Below, one piece after another: positions 1 to 12,380 of a DNA stretch of 64,000 nucleotides (its first letter is position 1; each line of letters starts with the position of its first letter). The notes beneath the pieces were generated by a model. That model had not been told where the DNA came from. It made no database searches and worked only from the letters and a program-made list of their open reading frames with translations. A program made the position numbers and the translations under genes. This stretch comes from Stomoxys calcitrans (taxonomy: Eukaryota; Arthropoda; Insecta; Diptera; Muscidae): contig NC_081552.1 in assembly GCF_963082655.1 (NCBI RefSeq), positions 99,893,823 to 99,957,822 of the forward strand, read 5' to 3'.

Positions 1-657
1 TTGTTGGGTATCATAACAAAACACGTCGTGCGAAATTCCAAATTCCGAAATTCCGAAATATGGCAGCTATATCAGGTTATGAACCGATTTAAACCATACT
101 TGGCACAGTTGTTGGATATCGTAACAAAATACGTCGTGCAAAATTTCATTTCAATCGGATAAGAATTGCGCACTCTAGAGGCTCAAGAAGTCAAGACCCA
201 AGATCGGTTTATATGGCAGCTATATCAGGTTATGGACCGATTTGAACCACACTTGGCACAGTTGTTGGATATCATAAGAAAACACGTCGTGCAAAATTTC
301 ATTGCAATCGGATAAGAATTGCGCACTCTAGAGGCTCAAGAATTCAAGACCCAAGATCGGTTTATATGGCAGCTATATCAAAACATGGACCGATATGGCC
401 CATTTACAATACCAACCAACCTACACTAATAACAAGTATTTGTGCAAAATTTCAAGCGGCTAGCTTTACTCCTTCGGAAGTTAGCGTGCTTTCGACAGAC
501 AGACGGACGGACAGACGGACGGACATGGCTAGATCGACATAAAATGTCGCGACGATCAAGAATATATATACTTTATGGGGTCTCAGGCGAATATTTCGAG
601 TAGTTACAAACAGAATGACGAAATTAGTATACCCCCCATCTTATGGTGGAGGGTATA
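1..657 (-). mobile_element. HA-1: Helentron-like element, cut by window start
   Basis: Read on the minus strand, the 5' end is at 657 (TATACCCTCCACCAT) and the 3' half lies outside the window. It has the mini-me-like core at about 530-600, a GTCY tract at 494-524 and two to three 153-bp units at 60-380. The class rests on shared ends with the complete copy at 22022-23359. Confidence 0.75.
494..524. repeat. (GACA/GACG)n tetranucleotide tract of HA-1
   Basis: GACAGACAGACGGACGGAC-type run directly next to the conserved ATGGCTAGATCGACAT core. This is the GTCY proto-microsatellite position known from dipteran mini-me elements. Confidence 0.8.
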
Positions 658-772
658 AAAATTGTTATTAATGACAATTCATTTATATAAAACCATTACG
701 GAATTTTTTTTTCATGTTACGAAAAGCACTCTACCGCGGTTTTGCAGACGTATACGAAATGTTTTAAGAAAA
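658..772. other. Unassigned AT-rich spacer
   Basis: About 115 bp between HA-1 and HA-2. It has no resemblance to the repeat families of the window and no usable open frame. Confidence 0.5.
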
Positions 773-1185
773 AACAATTAAAAGCGTACTAAGTTCGGCC
801 GGGGCGAATCTTATATACTCTCCACCATGGATCGTATTTGTCGAGTTCTTTTCCCGGCATCTCTTCTTAGGCAAAAACAGATATAAGAAAAGATTTGCTC
901 TGCTATTAGAGCGATATCAAGATATAGTCCGGTTTGAACCACAATTAAATTATATGTTTGAGACTAGTGTAAAATGTCAGCCATTTCGAATAAGAATTGT
1001 ACCTTTTGGGAGCTCAAGAAGTAAAATTTATATGGGAGCTGTATCGTGCGGACATGCTAGGTCGACATAAAATGTCGCGACGATCAAGAATATATATACT
1101 TTATGGGGTCTCAGACGAATATTTCGAGTAGTTACAAACAGAATGACGAAATTAGTATACCCCCCATCCTATGGTGGAGGGTATA
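773..1185 (-). mobile_element. HA-2: short, internally deleted Helentron-like copy
   Basis: Both ends are present: the 3' end with hairpin (about 790-815) and the 5' end TATACCCTCCACC.. at 1185. The whole 153-bp array and part of the GTCY tract are missing, with the join at about 1047 (GCTGTATCG/TGCGGACAT). At 413 bp it is the shortest two-ended copy in the window. Confidence 0.75.
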
Positions 1186-2146
1186 ACAATTAAGACCGTG
1201 CTAAGTTCGGCCAGGCCGAATCTTATATACCCACCGCCGTGGATCGCATCTGTCGAGTTGTTTGAGCAGTATCTCTTTCTAGGCAAATAAAAAAATAATG
1301 AAAAACGACGGAGGAGGAGCTATATCAAGTTATTGTCCGATTCGGGGCTCAAGAAGAAAATCGGGAGATCGGTTTAGGTGGGAGCTGTATCAAGCTATAG
1401 ATCAATTGAAACCATATTGCACACGTATGTTGAAGGCCATGGGGGAGAAGCAGTTGCACAAAATTCGTGCCAAATCGGATAAGATAGCGCACTCTAAAGG
1501 CTCAAGTGATCAAGATTCCAGATCAGTTTATATGACAGCTATATCAGGTTATGTACCGATTTGCGCCATACTTATCACAGATTTCGGAAGTCATATCAAA
1601 ATACTTCATGCTAAATTTTAGCCAAATCAGATGAGAATTGCGCCCTCTAGCGGCTCAATAAGTTAAGATCCAAGACCGATTTATATGGCATCCATACCAG
1701 GTTATGGACCGATTTGGACCATACTTCGCACAAATGTTTGAAATGATACCAAAACACCATGAGCAAAATTACAGCCAAACCGAATAAGGATTGCGCCTTC
1801 CAAAAGCTCAAGAAGTAACGACCCAAGATCGGTTTATATGTCAGCTATATCAGGTTATGAAGCGATTTGAACCATATTTAGCACAGTTGTTGGCTATCAA
1901 AACACTACGTGCAAAATGTCAGTCAAATCGGACGAGAATTGCGCCCCCTAGAGGCTCCAGAAGTCAAGACCGAAGATCGATTTATACGGCAGCTATATCA
2001 ACACACAGATCGATTTGGCCCATTTACAATCGACCTACACTAATAAGAAGTATTTGTGCAACATTTCAAGCGGCTAGCCTTGCTCTTTCAAAAACGGACG
2101 GACATGGCTAGTTCGACTTAAAATGCCACGACGATATATATACTTT
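1186..2146 (-). mobile_element. HA-3: Helentron-like copy, 5' end lost at HC-1
   Basis: Its 3' end (AACAATTAAG..) abuts the 5' end of HA-2 with no spacer. About five diverged units follow. The copy stops at 2146 just after the core (ATATATACTTTA), where HC-1 starts. Degenerate GTCY tract near 2090-2105. Confidence 0.7.
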
Positions 2147-3912
2147 ACTAGCTGGACCAGGCCCGCACCGATGCGCTTTCTTTTCGTTATATGGAACAAA
2201 ACTTTCCTTGGAATATTTATTTACGACAATTAAAGAGCTTTTAGTGAAATACAATGCTACGAAAATAGTATATTGCTAGACTAACAGTTTAACAATATAA
2301 GTGCCTTTATCTGAATTCCATATGATCTTTATTGGCCTACGAATTTAAGTTTAGGTGTAAGGTGTACTCCATTCTTAAAATACTTCATTTCAGGGAAAGG
2401 GGTATTGTCCTAAATACATGGTTCTACATTTGGATATCAAATTCGTATACTACTCCCAAATACCTTTATTTGAGCCCCATATTGCGATGGTCAGTAAAAA
2501 ATTGCTGTTAGTGCGGTATTTTGGAAAAAGGGTAGACCCCCAGAAAATTGGTCCCGAAAGTGGTTATCAATTCTTGCTCTATACCCCAATTCCTTTCCTT
2601 TAAGCCCTACATTGACATGGTCGGTAAATATGCCCGATTTAGGGGTTTTTTTGTGAGTGGGGTAGTCCCCCAATCGCTAAGCCCTAAAAATATATCAGCA
2701 ACGTGCTCTTTTCTCATATATTTGAATCCCATATTGCTATTGCCCTCAAAATTGGATATCAAATTCAATTTCAAATATCAAATACCATTCACATAAACCC
2801 CTTATTGAAAAGGCCAGCAAATATGTCCGGTTTGGGGTATGGGCCAAAATACGTCCTAGTTGGGGGTTGTTATGGTGGTGGGACGCCCCTAGACAGTTGG
2901 TCCCGAATGTTGATGTCAGATTCATGGTCTACTCCCAAGTACCCTTCATTTGAGTTACATTTTTCAATAGTCGGTCAACGTGACTTGTTTAGGGGTGTTT
3001 TGCGGGATAGGGCGGCCACTCAGTGAATTGACTTTGAATATATATATCTGATTCGTGTACTTATCTAAAATACCTCATATTTGAACCTGTTATTACAATG
3101 GTTAGCAAATACTTCCTATTTGGGTGGCGTTATGAGGTTCGGGTGGCCCCATAGACACTTTTCTCGAACATTGATGTCAGATTTGTGCTTTACATCCAAA
3201 GACCTTTCATTTGAGCTGGTCGTAAATTTGTCTTCTTTGGGGGATGATCTCAGGGATGGGCGGCCCCCAAACTCTTGGTCCCACATCTAGATATCAGATT
3301 CGTATTATACACTCAAATTGCTTTCTTTTAAGTGGTCAGTAAATAAGTCCTGTTTAGTGGGTTTTTGGGGAGGGGGTGGACCCCCAGAAACTTTGTCCCA
3401 AATTTGAATATCAGATTTGAATTTTACTCCCAAATAACTTTCATTTGTCATGGTCGGTAAATGTGTCCGATTACAGGGGTTTTGGCGGTTGGGGTGGTTG
3501 GGGTGGTCCCCCAAACACTTAGGCCAACAATTGGATAGCAGATACGTTTTCTATTCTTAAATACCTTTCATTTGAGTCCTATATTGTTATGATTGGTCTC
3601 TATATATTTGGAAATTTTTGGGGGTGGGGCTGCCCCCCTAGGTACCCGATCCGAAATTTGGATACCAAATTTTTGTTTTTAGGTTACTATAAGAGAGAGC
3701 ACACGAAATTTCGCTTAAATCGCACCACCCATCTTCGAAATCTGGCGTTTCTGAAAATGAGGGTAAGGGGGAGGGTCCGCTCCACTCTCAGATATCAAAA
3801 AATGTAGTACCGTATCTTCACCACGGGATCATTATGCACCATCAGTGAAAATTTCAAGAAAAACGAATCAGCCGTTTCTGTGTCTATAAGGAACACACAA
3901 ACAAACAGACAA
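2147..3912 (+). repeat. HC-1: G-rich-unit polar repeat, near full length
   Basis: Starts ACTAGCTGGACCAGGCCCG and ends in ACACACAAACAAACAGACA before HA-4. Inside are about ten units of 130-150 bp with ATACCTTTCATTTGAG, CCCATATTG and GGTGGTCCCCCAAAC-like boxes. A (CAAA)-rich tail suggests a retroposon, but no coding motif is visible and the class is unresolved. Confidence 0.65.
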
Positions 3913-4824
3913 AACAAGTAAAAGCGTGCTAAGTTCGGCCAGGACGAATCCTATATACCCTCCAGCATGATTCGCATTTGACGAGTTCTTTTCCCGGCAT
4001 CTCTTCTTAGGCAAAAAAAGGATATATGAAAAGATTTGCTCTGCTATTAGAGCGATATCAAGATATGGTCCGGTTTGGACCACAATTAAATTTTATGTTG
4101 GAGACCTGTGTAAAATGTCAGCCAATTCGAAAAAGAATTGTACCCTTTTGGGGGTACAAGAAGTAAAACAGAGAGATCGATTTATATGGGTGGTGTATCG
4201 GGCTATAGACCGATTCAGACCATAAAAAACACGAATGTTGATGGTCATGAGAGAATCCGTCGTACAAAATATCAGGCAAATCGGATAATAATTGCGACCT
4301 CTAGAGGCTCAGGAAGTCAAGAACCCAGAGGATTTATATGGCAGCTATATCAGGTTCTGAACCGATTTGAACCTTATTTGACACAGTTGTTGAAAAAAAT
4401 TTCAGCCAAATCGGATAGAAATTGCGCCCTCTAGAAGCTCAAGAAGTAAAGACCCCAGATCTGTTTATATGACAGCTATATCAGGTTATGAACCGATTTG
4501 AACCATACTTGGCACAGTTGTTGGATATCATAATAAAATACATCGAGCAAAAATTCATTCAAATCGGATTAGAATTGTGCCCTCTAGATGCTTAAGAAGT
4601 CAAGACCCAAGATCGGTTTATATGACAGCTATATCAGGTTATGGACCGATTTGAACCATACTTGGCACAGTTGTTAGATATCATAACAAAACACGTCGTG
4701 CAAAATTTCAGTCCAATCCGATAAGAATTGCGCCCTCTAGAGTCTCATGAAGTCAAGACCCAAGATCGGTTTATATGGCAGCTATACCAGGTTATGGACC
4801 GATTTGAACCATACTCGGCACAGT
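3913..4824 (-). mobile_element. HA-4: Helentron-like copy inserted in an HC tail
   Basis: The 3' end is complete (AACAAGTAAAAGCGTGC, hairpin near 3930-3950) and five to six units follow. It stops inside a unit at 4824, without core or 5' end. What follows (4825-4847) is the end of an HC tail, so HA-4 seems to split the tail of HC-1 and to have lost its 5' part. Confidence 0.65.
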
Positions 4825-4847
4825 ACAATTTGATTTTTATATATAAG
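4825..4847 (+). repeat. Detached HC tail
   Basis: ACAATTTGATTTTTATATATAAG-type end, matching the HC tail at 18917-18939. It directly precedes the start of HC-2. Confidence 0.6.
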
Positions 4848-5975
4848 ACTAGCTGACCCGTGCCCGCTCCTCTGCGCCTTCTTTTACTTTATATGGAACA
4901 ATAAAATACCATGCTACGAAAATGGTATATCGCTCGTTTTCTAATCTCAAATACCTTTCATTTGAGCCACATATTCCCATGGTCGAAAAATTGTTACCCT
5001 TTGGGGGTGTTGTGGGAAAGGGGTGATGTCCTAAATTCATGGTCCTACGTTTGGATATCAATTTCGTATTCTACACCCAAATACCTTTATTTGAGCCCCA
5101 TATTGCGATGGTCAGTAAAAAATAGCTGCTTGTGGGGTATTTTGGGATAGGGGTTCCCCCAAACACTAAGCCCGGAAAATATATAGGCAACGTGCTCTAT
5201 TCTCATATATCTATATATCATTTATTTGAACCCCATATTTTGGGAAAGGGGTTGACCCCCAGAAAATTGGTCCCGAAAGTGGGTATCAATTCTTGCTCTA
5301 CTCCCCCAATACCTTTCATTTAAGCTCCACATTGACATGGTCTGTAAATATACCCGTAAAATATATCAGCAACGTGCTCTAATCTCATGTATCTATATAT
5401 CATTTATTTGAACCCCATATTGCTATTGGCTTATTGCAAAAGTCAGCAAATATGGTCAGGGCTATTGGCCCTAAAAACTATGAATATTTAGTTCCACTCT
5501 CTTTAAGACCCAAATTGTCTTGATGAGCAAATACGTCCTATTGGGGGTTGTTATGCTGGTGCGACGTCCCCTAGACAATTGGTCCCTAAAGTTGATATCA
5601 GATACGTGGTCTACTCCCAAACACCTTTAATTTGAGCCCCATATTTCCTATTTGGGAAATTTCTCGAATATTGATATCAGATTCGTGCTTTAGTTCAAAG
5701 ACCTTTCATTTGTGCCCCATATTGCTATGGTCGTAAATTTGTCCTCTTGTGGGATGTTTTTGGTGAGAGGCGGCCCCCTAAAACTTGGACCAATATTTGG
5801 ATATCAGATTCGAATTCTAGACTAAAATACCTTTTATTTAAGCCCCATATTCCCATGGTCAGTAAATAAGTCCAGTTTGGGGGGTGTTTTGGGGAAGCGA
5901 TGGACCCCCAGAAACATGGTCCCACATTTGGATATTAGATTCGTATACTACTCGCAAATACCTTCCATTTGATTT
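4848..5975 (+). repeat. HC-2: polar repeat, 3' truncated
   Basis: Starts ACTAGCTGACCCGTGCCCG. It has seven to eight units and breaks off in a CCTTCCATTTGA box, where HB-1 begins, so the (CAAA)n tail is absent. Confidence 0.65.
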
Positions 5976-6805
5976 CCAGATTGGATATAGCTGCCATATA
6001 GACCGATCCTCCGATTAAGGGTATTAGTCCCATAAAAGCCACATTTATTATCCGATTTAGCTGCAATTTGGGACAGTGAGTTGTCTTAGGCCCTTTGACA
6101 TCGTTCTTCAATTTGGCCCTGATCGGTTCAGATTTGGATATAGCTGTCATATAGAATGATCTCTCCGTTTTAGGTTTTGGGGCTATAAAGGCGCATTTAT
6201 TGTCCAATGTCGCCGAAATTTGAGACAGTGAGTTAAGTTAAGCCCCTTGACATACTTCTGCAATATCGCACAGTTCGGTCTAGATTTGGAAGCTGCCATA
6301 TAGACCGGAATATCGGCTTTAGGTTTTGGGTCCATAAAAGGCGCATTTATTGTCCGATCTCGCTGAAATATGAGACAGTGAGTTGTGTTAGGCTTTTCGA
6401 CATTTTTCTGCAACTTGGCCCAATCGATCCAAATTTGGATATAGCTGCCATGTAGACCGATATCTCGATTTAAAGTCTTGGCCCCATAAAAGGCGCATTT
6501 ATAATCCAATGTCACTGAATTTTGACACAGTGACTTATGTTAGGCTTTTCGACACCTGTGTCGTATATGGTTCAGATCGGTTTATTTTTAGATATAGCTA
6601 CTAAAAAGATCACTATTTTGTTATGCACAATTGAACAATTGAATTGTACTTATTAGTATTTCATCCAAATCGGAACATATTTCGATATTACTGCTATGGG
6701 ACATTAGGCATGAAATTTTCACCGAATTTTGGTGAAAAGTGGTTTTACCGAGGTGGTGGGTATCCAAAGTTAGGCCCGGCCGAACTTAACGCTTTTTTAC
6801 TTATT
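5976..6805 (+). mobile_element. HB-1: Helentron-like family B, 5' truncated
   Basis: About five units with GGATATAGCTGCCATATAGACC and GCGCATTTATTGTCC boxes. The 3' end shows GGTGGTGGGTATCC, a hairpin GGCCCGGCC and ..CTTAACGCTTTTTTACTTATT. The 5' end and core are missing. Confidence 0.65.
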
Positions 6806-8480
6806 TTAAATCATATTAAATTGCCATATTAAACGATTTTCGGTGGTAAAAAACTAATTTGCCAGTCTATATATTTGGTGCGGTGGCGATAGTTCTTACC
6901 ATGTAAAACTCTTAAAAAAAAGTGTTGCCCAGCAACACGTCGTTTGGTTTCATCTATCGGTGAGCTAAAAATGGTGGCAACCTTATCGTTAAGGTTTGCA
7001 ACTCCTGCTTTCTAGCTGAATGTTATAATTTGGGGCTATGGCGGCCTACACATTAATTAAATCACACAGTGTCCCGTTAGGTCATTATAATTGATCGACT
7101 GTTTTGGGGTGAGGTGGTCCGCTAGATATATGAACAGAAAAATTATATCAGATTCGCAATACACAACCTTATCAATTTAATTTAACCTCATATTGTCATG
7201 ATTGGTGTATACAGCCATTTGATGGAGGGCGTCTATATGAGGGTTGTGCGCCACACTGCCACTTGAGCACAAATTTGAATGAAGCACTCAACTTAAAAAA
7301 ATCTATCACTTGATTCCCCATTGTCTTGATAAATCAAATAACCTATTGGAGGCGATTTTAGGAGGTAAAACACCACCCAGGAGGTAAAACACCACCCAAG
7401 TTTAATGTCATATTCGTAATCTGCTCTCAAATGCCTGATCATTTGAGTTTCATCAAGCTATGATTTAGAAGTATTCCCATTTTGGGAGCTTATCGGGGAT
7501 GGGGCGACTATCAATTACTTGGACCTCGTTTTTTGTGTCATATTCGTAGTCTACTTCCGAATAGCATTCATTTAAGTCCTATATTGATATATACGTCCAA
7601 TATGTCTATTTGGAGCAGTTTTCGGACTTGGGCTACGCTTGGGGAAACTTGAAACCAAGTTTTTATACCACATTCGCTTTCTACTCTCCAATATCTTTCA
7701 TTTGATACCCATATTGTCCCTATCGAACAACTTTTGATTTTGGGTGGCATTTTTGTGGTAACGGGGAAGGATTTGCCCCTTCCAACAAATTACATAGCCT
7801 ATACCTCCCTCCTGACCATATTCGTAATCTACTCGCGAATACCTATCATTCGAGCTTCATATTGTGATTATCGTCCAATAATCCTATGTGAGAGGTTTTG
7901 GGGTCGGGGTGGACCCCCCATTTACTTGGACTGAATTTGTAATATGGAAATCATACTCTTGAATATCTTTCATTTAAGTCCCATATTGTCCCAATCGGTC
8001 CACTTTTAGTTTTGGGTAGTACTTTTGGGATAAGTACTCCTTCCGGACCATTTTCGTAATCTACACCCGAATACCTTTCATTCGATTCCCATTTTGTCAT
8101 TATCGTCCAATAAACCTATTTTGGGGGGTTTTCGGGGTCGGGGCGGCCCCTCAATTACTTGGACCCAATTTTTAATATGGAATTTGTACTCTACTCTTGA
8201 GTTCCTTTCATTTAAGTCCCATTTTGTCCCAATCGGCCCACTTTTATTTTTGTCTGGTACTTTTGGGGTAAGAGGGAGGGTCCGCCCCCAATGCGATATT
8301 AAAAAATTATATAGTCTATTACTCCTTCCGGACCACTCCTCACAATCTGTGAAAATTGCAAAAAAATCGGTTTAGCCGTTTTTGAGTCTATATGGAACAA
8401 AAAAATTCACAAACCCACAAATAAACAAACAAACATGCAAACAAACAAACAAACAGAAATTCAGTTCTATATATATAGAT
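6806..8480 (+). repeat. HE-1: HC-related polar repeat
   Basis: Starts AAATTGCCATATTAAACG and contains GTGTTGCCCAGCAACACG. HC-like units (CTTTCATTTAAGTCCCATATTG, GGGGTCGGGG) follow, and it ends with a (CAAA)n tail and TATATATAGAT. Its 5' part recurs reversed at 61758-62236, which defines HE as a separate family. Confidence 0.6.
6920..6942. repeat. Inverted repeat GTGTTGC/GCAACAC
   Basis: AGTGTTGCCCAGCAACACG forms a short perfect hairpin in the 5' part of HE. The same hairpin is kept in the reversed copy near 62105-62130. Confidence 0.6.
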
Positions 8481-8560
8481 GAGATCTTAGACGCATATTT
8501 CGAGATGTTACAAACAAAATGACGAAATTAGTATACGCCCATCCTATGGTGTAGGGTATA
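8481..8560 (-). mobile_element. HA-5: 5' tip of a Helentron-like element
   Basis: Only the last 80 bp of HA are present, from GAGATCTTAGACGC to GTAGGGTATA. It joins HE-1 within the region that normally reads ATGGGGTCTCAGACG. Confidence 0.65.
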
Positions 8561-8621
8561 AAAAGAGAAAAATACCTAAAGCCACTGTAATTAATGAATT
8601 ATATAATTGTCCGTCGAATAG
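8561..8621. other. Unassigned spacer
   Basis: 60 bp of AT-rich DNA before the recognisable part of LN-1. It could be unrecognised retrotransposon sequence. Confidence 0.4.
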
Positions 8622-9809
8622 TTGACGATTTTTTATTCGTTAGCGAAAACAGCTGATTATAATGATGCCGATTTGTACAAGGACAAGGTCGATTCTGACA
8701 TGGTCAAATACTTGTGGGAGATCTTGGACAGGAAACTGAATTGGAAGTGTCACATTCAGAAGCGTACTGAGAAGGCTCACAGATGTTGGACACTTTGTAG
8801 ACGGCCGTAGACTATAAATGGGGCCTGAATCCGATGATAGTTCACTGGCTCTACAGGAGCGTGATTAGACCAATACTTAGTTACGCCTCAGTAGTTTGGT
8901 AGACTGCTATGGAGAAAAAGTGCAACATAAGAACCATACAACAGGTTCAGAGAACATGTTGTCTTGGCATAGGCAGAGCGATGAGGTCCTAGGGTGCTGT
9001 AGACTATTCTTGATATCAGACCCATTGACATACAGGTTAAGTGTGAATCAGCCATTTCGGCTATGAGACTTAAGGCGATGGGAGAATGGATTGAGGATGG
9101 GATCAGCTATTGCCATTGCGGTATAACCGAGGCGGCGATAGGAAACCTGGAAGGAAGGGAAGAGGTTTCCGATCGGATACTTGAGATGAACCTTGAGGTC
9201 GAGTGCGAGGCACTGCTGCTAGCGGCATAGTCTTGGATTGACGGAACCCTAGTATTGCCATCTGGAAGATCATGTTATGCGGATGGATCAAAGCTAGAGG
9301 ACAGAGTGGCCCTAGGGGTGTGCATCACTGTGGTCGGTAGGACGTCGAAAATCCTATGGGGGATCCAGATCGTGAGAAGACGATGCTATTACTGAAAGGA
9401 TGTAAGATGGAGGTCAGTATAGCTATTGGTATCATGTCGGGACACATAGGACTACAAACTCACTTAAATATAATCGGTGCGGCAAGTGATAGCATGTGAA
9501 GGGCATGCGGGGAAGATGATGAGAAGCTGGAGCATTTCCTGGGTCATTGCTCGGCTTTCGCATCTAACGGATACCGGTACTTAGGTTTGGACACTAAACC
9601 AGACATGAACCAACTTAGGGAAGTTGCATGAAAATAATTAAAGATTTTGTAAGTAGCCCGGAATTTATAACTTGGATTTTCTTTTTCGAGGTTACTTTTT
9701 TATTTAGTGCGCACAACAAGCCGATTACTGGCTTAGGTGCATGGCCATAGTGGCATGAGGCGGGTTAATATATGCACCCTCTTTTTAACCAAACCTAACC
9801 CTAACCAAT
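8622..9809 (+). pseudogene. LN-1: remnant of a non-LTR retrotransposon with RNase H
   Basis: Encodes the end of reverse transcriptase and what follows. The reading shows ILDRKLNWKCH and ILSYASVVW (RT thumb side), then a linker with MRLKAMGEWIEDG and EVECEALL, then the RNase H start CYADGSKLEDR. RNase H then stops: at about 9330 the frame jumps to a region normally well after it (VVGRTSKILWG), so most of the domain is deleted. A C-terminal Cys/His stretch (RACGEDDEKLEHFL) follows with its first Cys turned into a stop. There are several frameshifts and stops. The tail at 9787-9806 is AACCT-like. EN and most of RT are missing. The RNase H places it near the I/LOA/R1 side of the LINEs; the clade is not settled. 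Confidence 0.75.
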
Positions 9810-9961
9810 GTCGACTATCGTAAAAAGTGCCTACTGAATATTAAATTCGTTAACTTTTCTGTTATCACTTTTCAACTAAACGATTTTCGTCAACACATTT
9901 TACAAAATTCCACTACAGATATAACTGAATGATGAGCACCATAGATCACGACGGAAGAGGA
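9810..9961. other. Unassigned spacer
   Basis: 150 bp between LN-1 and HA-6. No repeat family or coding signal recognised. Confidence 0.4.
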
Positions 9962-11405
9962 AACAAGTAAAAGCGTGCTAAGTTCGGCCGGGCCGAATCT
10001 TATATACCCTCCACCATGGATCGCATTTGTCGAGTTCTTTTCCCGGCATCTCTTCTTAGGCAAAAAAAGGATATGAGAAAAGAGTTGCTCTGCTATTAAA
10101 ACGATATCAAGATATGGTCCGGTTCGGACCACAATTAAATTATATGTTGGAGACCTGTGTAAAATTTCAGCCAATTCGTATAAGAATTGCGCCCATTGGG
10201 GCTCACAAAGTAAAATAGAGAGAACGATTTATATGGGATCTGTATCGGGCTATTGACCGATTCAGACCATCATAAACACGTTTGTTGATGGTCATGAGAG
10301 GATCCATCGTACGAAATTTCAGGCATATCGGATAATAATTGCGACCTCTAGGGGTCAAGAAGTCAAGATCCCAGATCGGTTTATATGGTAGCTATATCAG
10401 GTTATGAACCGATTTGAACCTTATCTGACACAGTTGTTGAAAGTAAAAATAAAATACGTCATGCAAAATTTCAGGCAAATCGGATAGGAATTGCGCCCTC
10501 TAGAAGCTCAAGAATTCAAATCCCCAGATCTGTTTATATGACAGCTATATCAGGTTATGAACCGATTTCAACCATACTTGGCACAATTGTTGGGTATCAT
10601 CACAAAACACGTCGTGCCAAATTCCATTCCAATCGGATAAGAATTGCGACCTCTAGAGGCTCAAGAAGTCAAGACCCAAGATCGGTTTATATGGCAGCTA
10701 TATCAGGTTATGGACCGATTTGAACCATACTTGGCACAGTTTTTGGATATAACAACAAAACACGTCGTGCAAAATTTCATTTCAATCGGATAAGAATTGC
10801 GCACTCTAGAGGCTCAAGAAGTCAAGACCCAAGATCGCTTTATATGGCAGCTATATCAGGGTATAAACCGATTTGAACCATACTTGGCACAGTTGTTGGA
10901 TATCGCAAAGAAACACGTCGTGCAAAATTTCATTCAAATCGGATAAGAATTGCGCACTCTAGAGGCTCAAGAAGTCAAGACCCAAGATCGGTTTATATGG
11001 CAGCTATATCAGGTTATGGACCGATTTGAACTATACTTGGCACAGTTGTTGGATATAATAACAAAACACGTCGTGCAAAATTTCATTCCAATCGGATAAG
11101 AATTGCGCACTCTAGAGGCTCAAGAATTCAAGACCCAAGATCGGTTTATATGGCAGCTATATCAAAACATGGACCGATATGGCCCATTTACAATACCAAC
11201 AATACCAACTGACCTACACTAATAAGAAGTATTTGTGCAAAATTTCAAGCGGCTAGCTTTACTCCTTCGGAAGTTAGCGTGCTTTCGACAGACAGACGGA
11301 CGGACGGACATGGCTAGATCGACATAAAATGTCGCGACGATCAAGAATATATATACTTTATGGGGTCTCAGACGAATATTTCGAGTAGTTACAAACAGAA
11401 TGACG
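9962..11405 (-). mobile_element. HA-6: Helentron-like copy with array
   Basis: Complete 3' end (AACAAGTAAAAGCG, hairpin TTCGGCCGGGCCGAA), six to seven units at 10200-11170 and the GTCY tract near 11288-11310. It has the core but loses the last 50-60 bp of the 5' end: GAATGACG runs straight into the interior of HA-7. Confidence 0.75.
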
Positions 11406-12000
11406 GCAAAAAAAAGATATTGGATAAAAATGTCAATACTGTTGGAACTATACCAAGTTATAGCCCGACAAATGAATTGAATATTGAAGACCATAGTAGA
11501 AGTCACTGTGTAAAATTTTAGCCAATTCGGATAAGAATTGCGCCCTTTACGGGCTCAAGAAATAAAATCGGGAAATTGGGAGCTGTGTCAGGTATAGACC
11601 GATTCAGAACATATTTAACACGTATGTTGAAGGGAGAAGCCGTTGTACAAAATCGGATAAGAATTGCGCCCTCTAGAGGCTTAAGAAGTATAATGATGAT
11701 AATGCTATAAGGATGATCGGTTTATATGACAGCTATATCAAAATATTGACTGATTTGATTTACAAACCAAACCGACCTACACCAATAAAAACTATTTGGG
11801 AAAATTTTTCAAGTGCCTAGATTTACTGCTTCGAAAGTTAGCGTGCTTTCGACTGGCAGACGAACGGACATGACTAAATCGACCTAAAATGTCATGAAGA
11901 TGAAGAGTATAAATACTTTATGGCGTTTAGACGAATATTTAAAAGTGCTACAAACGGAATGACGAAATTAGTACACCTTTATCCTGTGGTGGAGAGTATA
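11406..12000 (-). mobile_element. HA-7: Helentron-like copy, 3' end lost
   Basis: Starts inside the 3' region of an HA (AAAGATATTGG..) and keeps three diverged units, a weak GTCY tract and a 5' end with GTGGAGAGTATA. It is fused to HA-6, probably by a deletion between two tandem copies. Confidence 0.65.
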
Positions 12001-12111
12001 AAAATAAATATTTTAAGTCCTCCTTCAACGTATTAGTGCTTTCAGACAACAGGTTTATAACAAACAAGTGCAGCATATTTGTTCCCAAAAAATTTGATTT
12101 GTATTCCCTCC
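12001..12111. other. Unassigned spacer
   Basis: 110 bp with no recognised repeat or coding signal. Confidence 0.4.
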
Positions 12112-12275
12112 ACTATAGGATGGGGTATACTAATTTCGTCATTCCGTTTGTAACACCTCGAAATATCCGTCTAGATCCAACAAAGTATATATATTCTTCA
12201 ATTCAATTCAATCCAAGTCAATCTAGAAATGTCCGTCTGTCTGTCGAAAGCACGCTAACTTTCGAAGGAGTAGAG
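12112..12275 (+). mobile_element. HA-8: 5' fragment of a Helentron-like element
   Basis: Contains the 5' end (TCCCTCCACTATAGGATGGG), the core and a short GTCTGTCTGTC tract. In the core the usual TTCTTGATCG is replaced by a small ATTCAATTCAATCC expansion. It breaks after GGAGTAGAGCTGG. Confidence 0.6.
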
Positions 12276-12380
12276 CTGGGTGTATCGCATCCATTGGTGT
12301 GTGGCTTAAGTCGCTCGTCAGTTTTATTGCTCTGTTAATGTACTCATAACTGTCGATGCTACTTATGGCTAATTCATACG

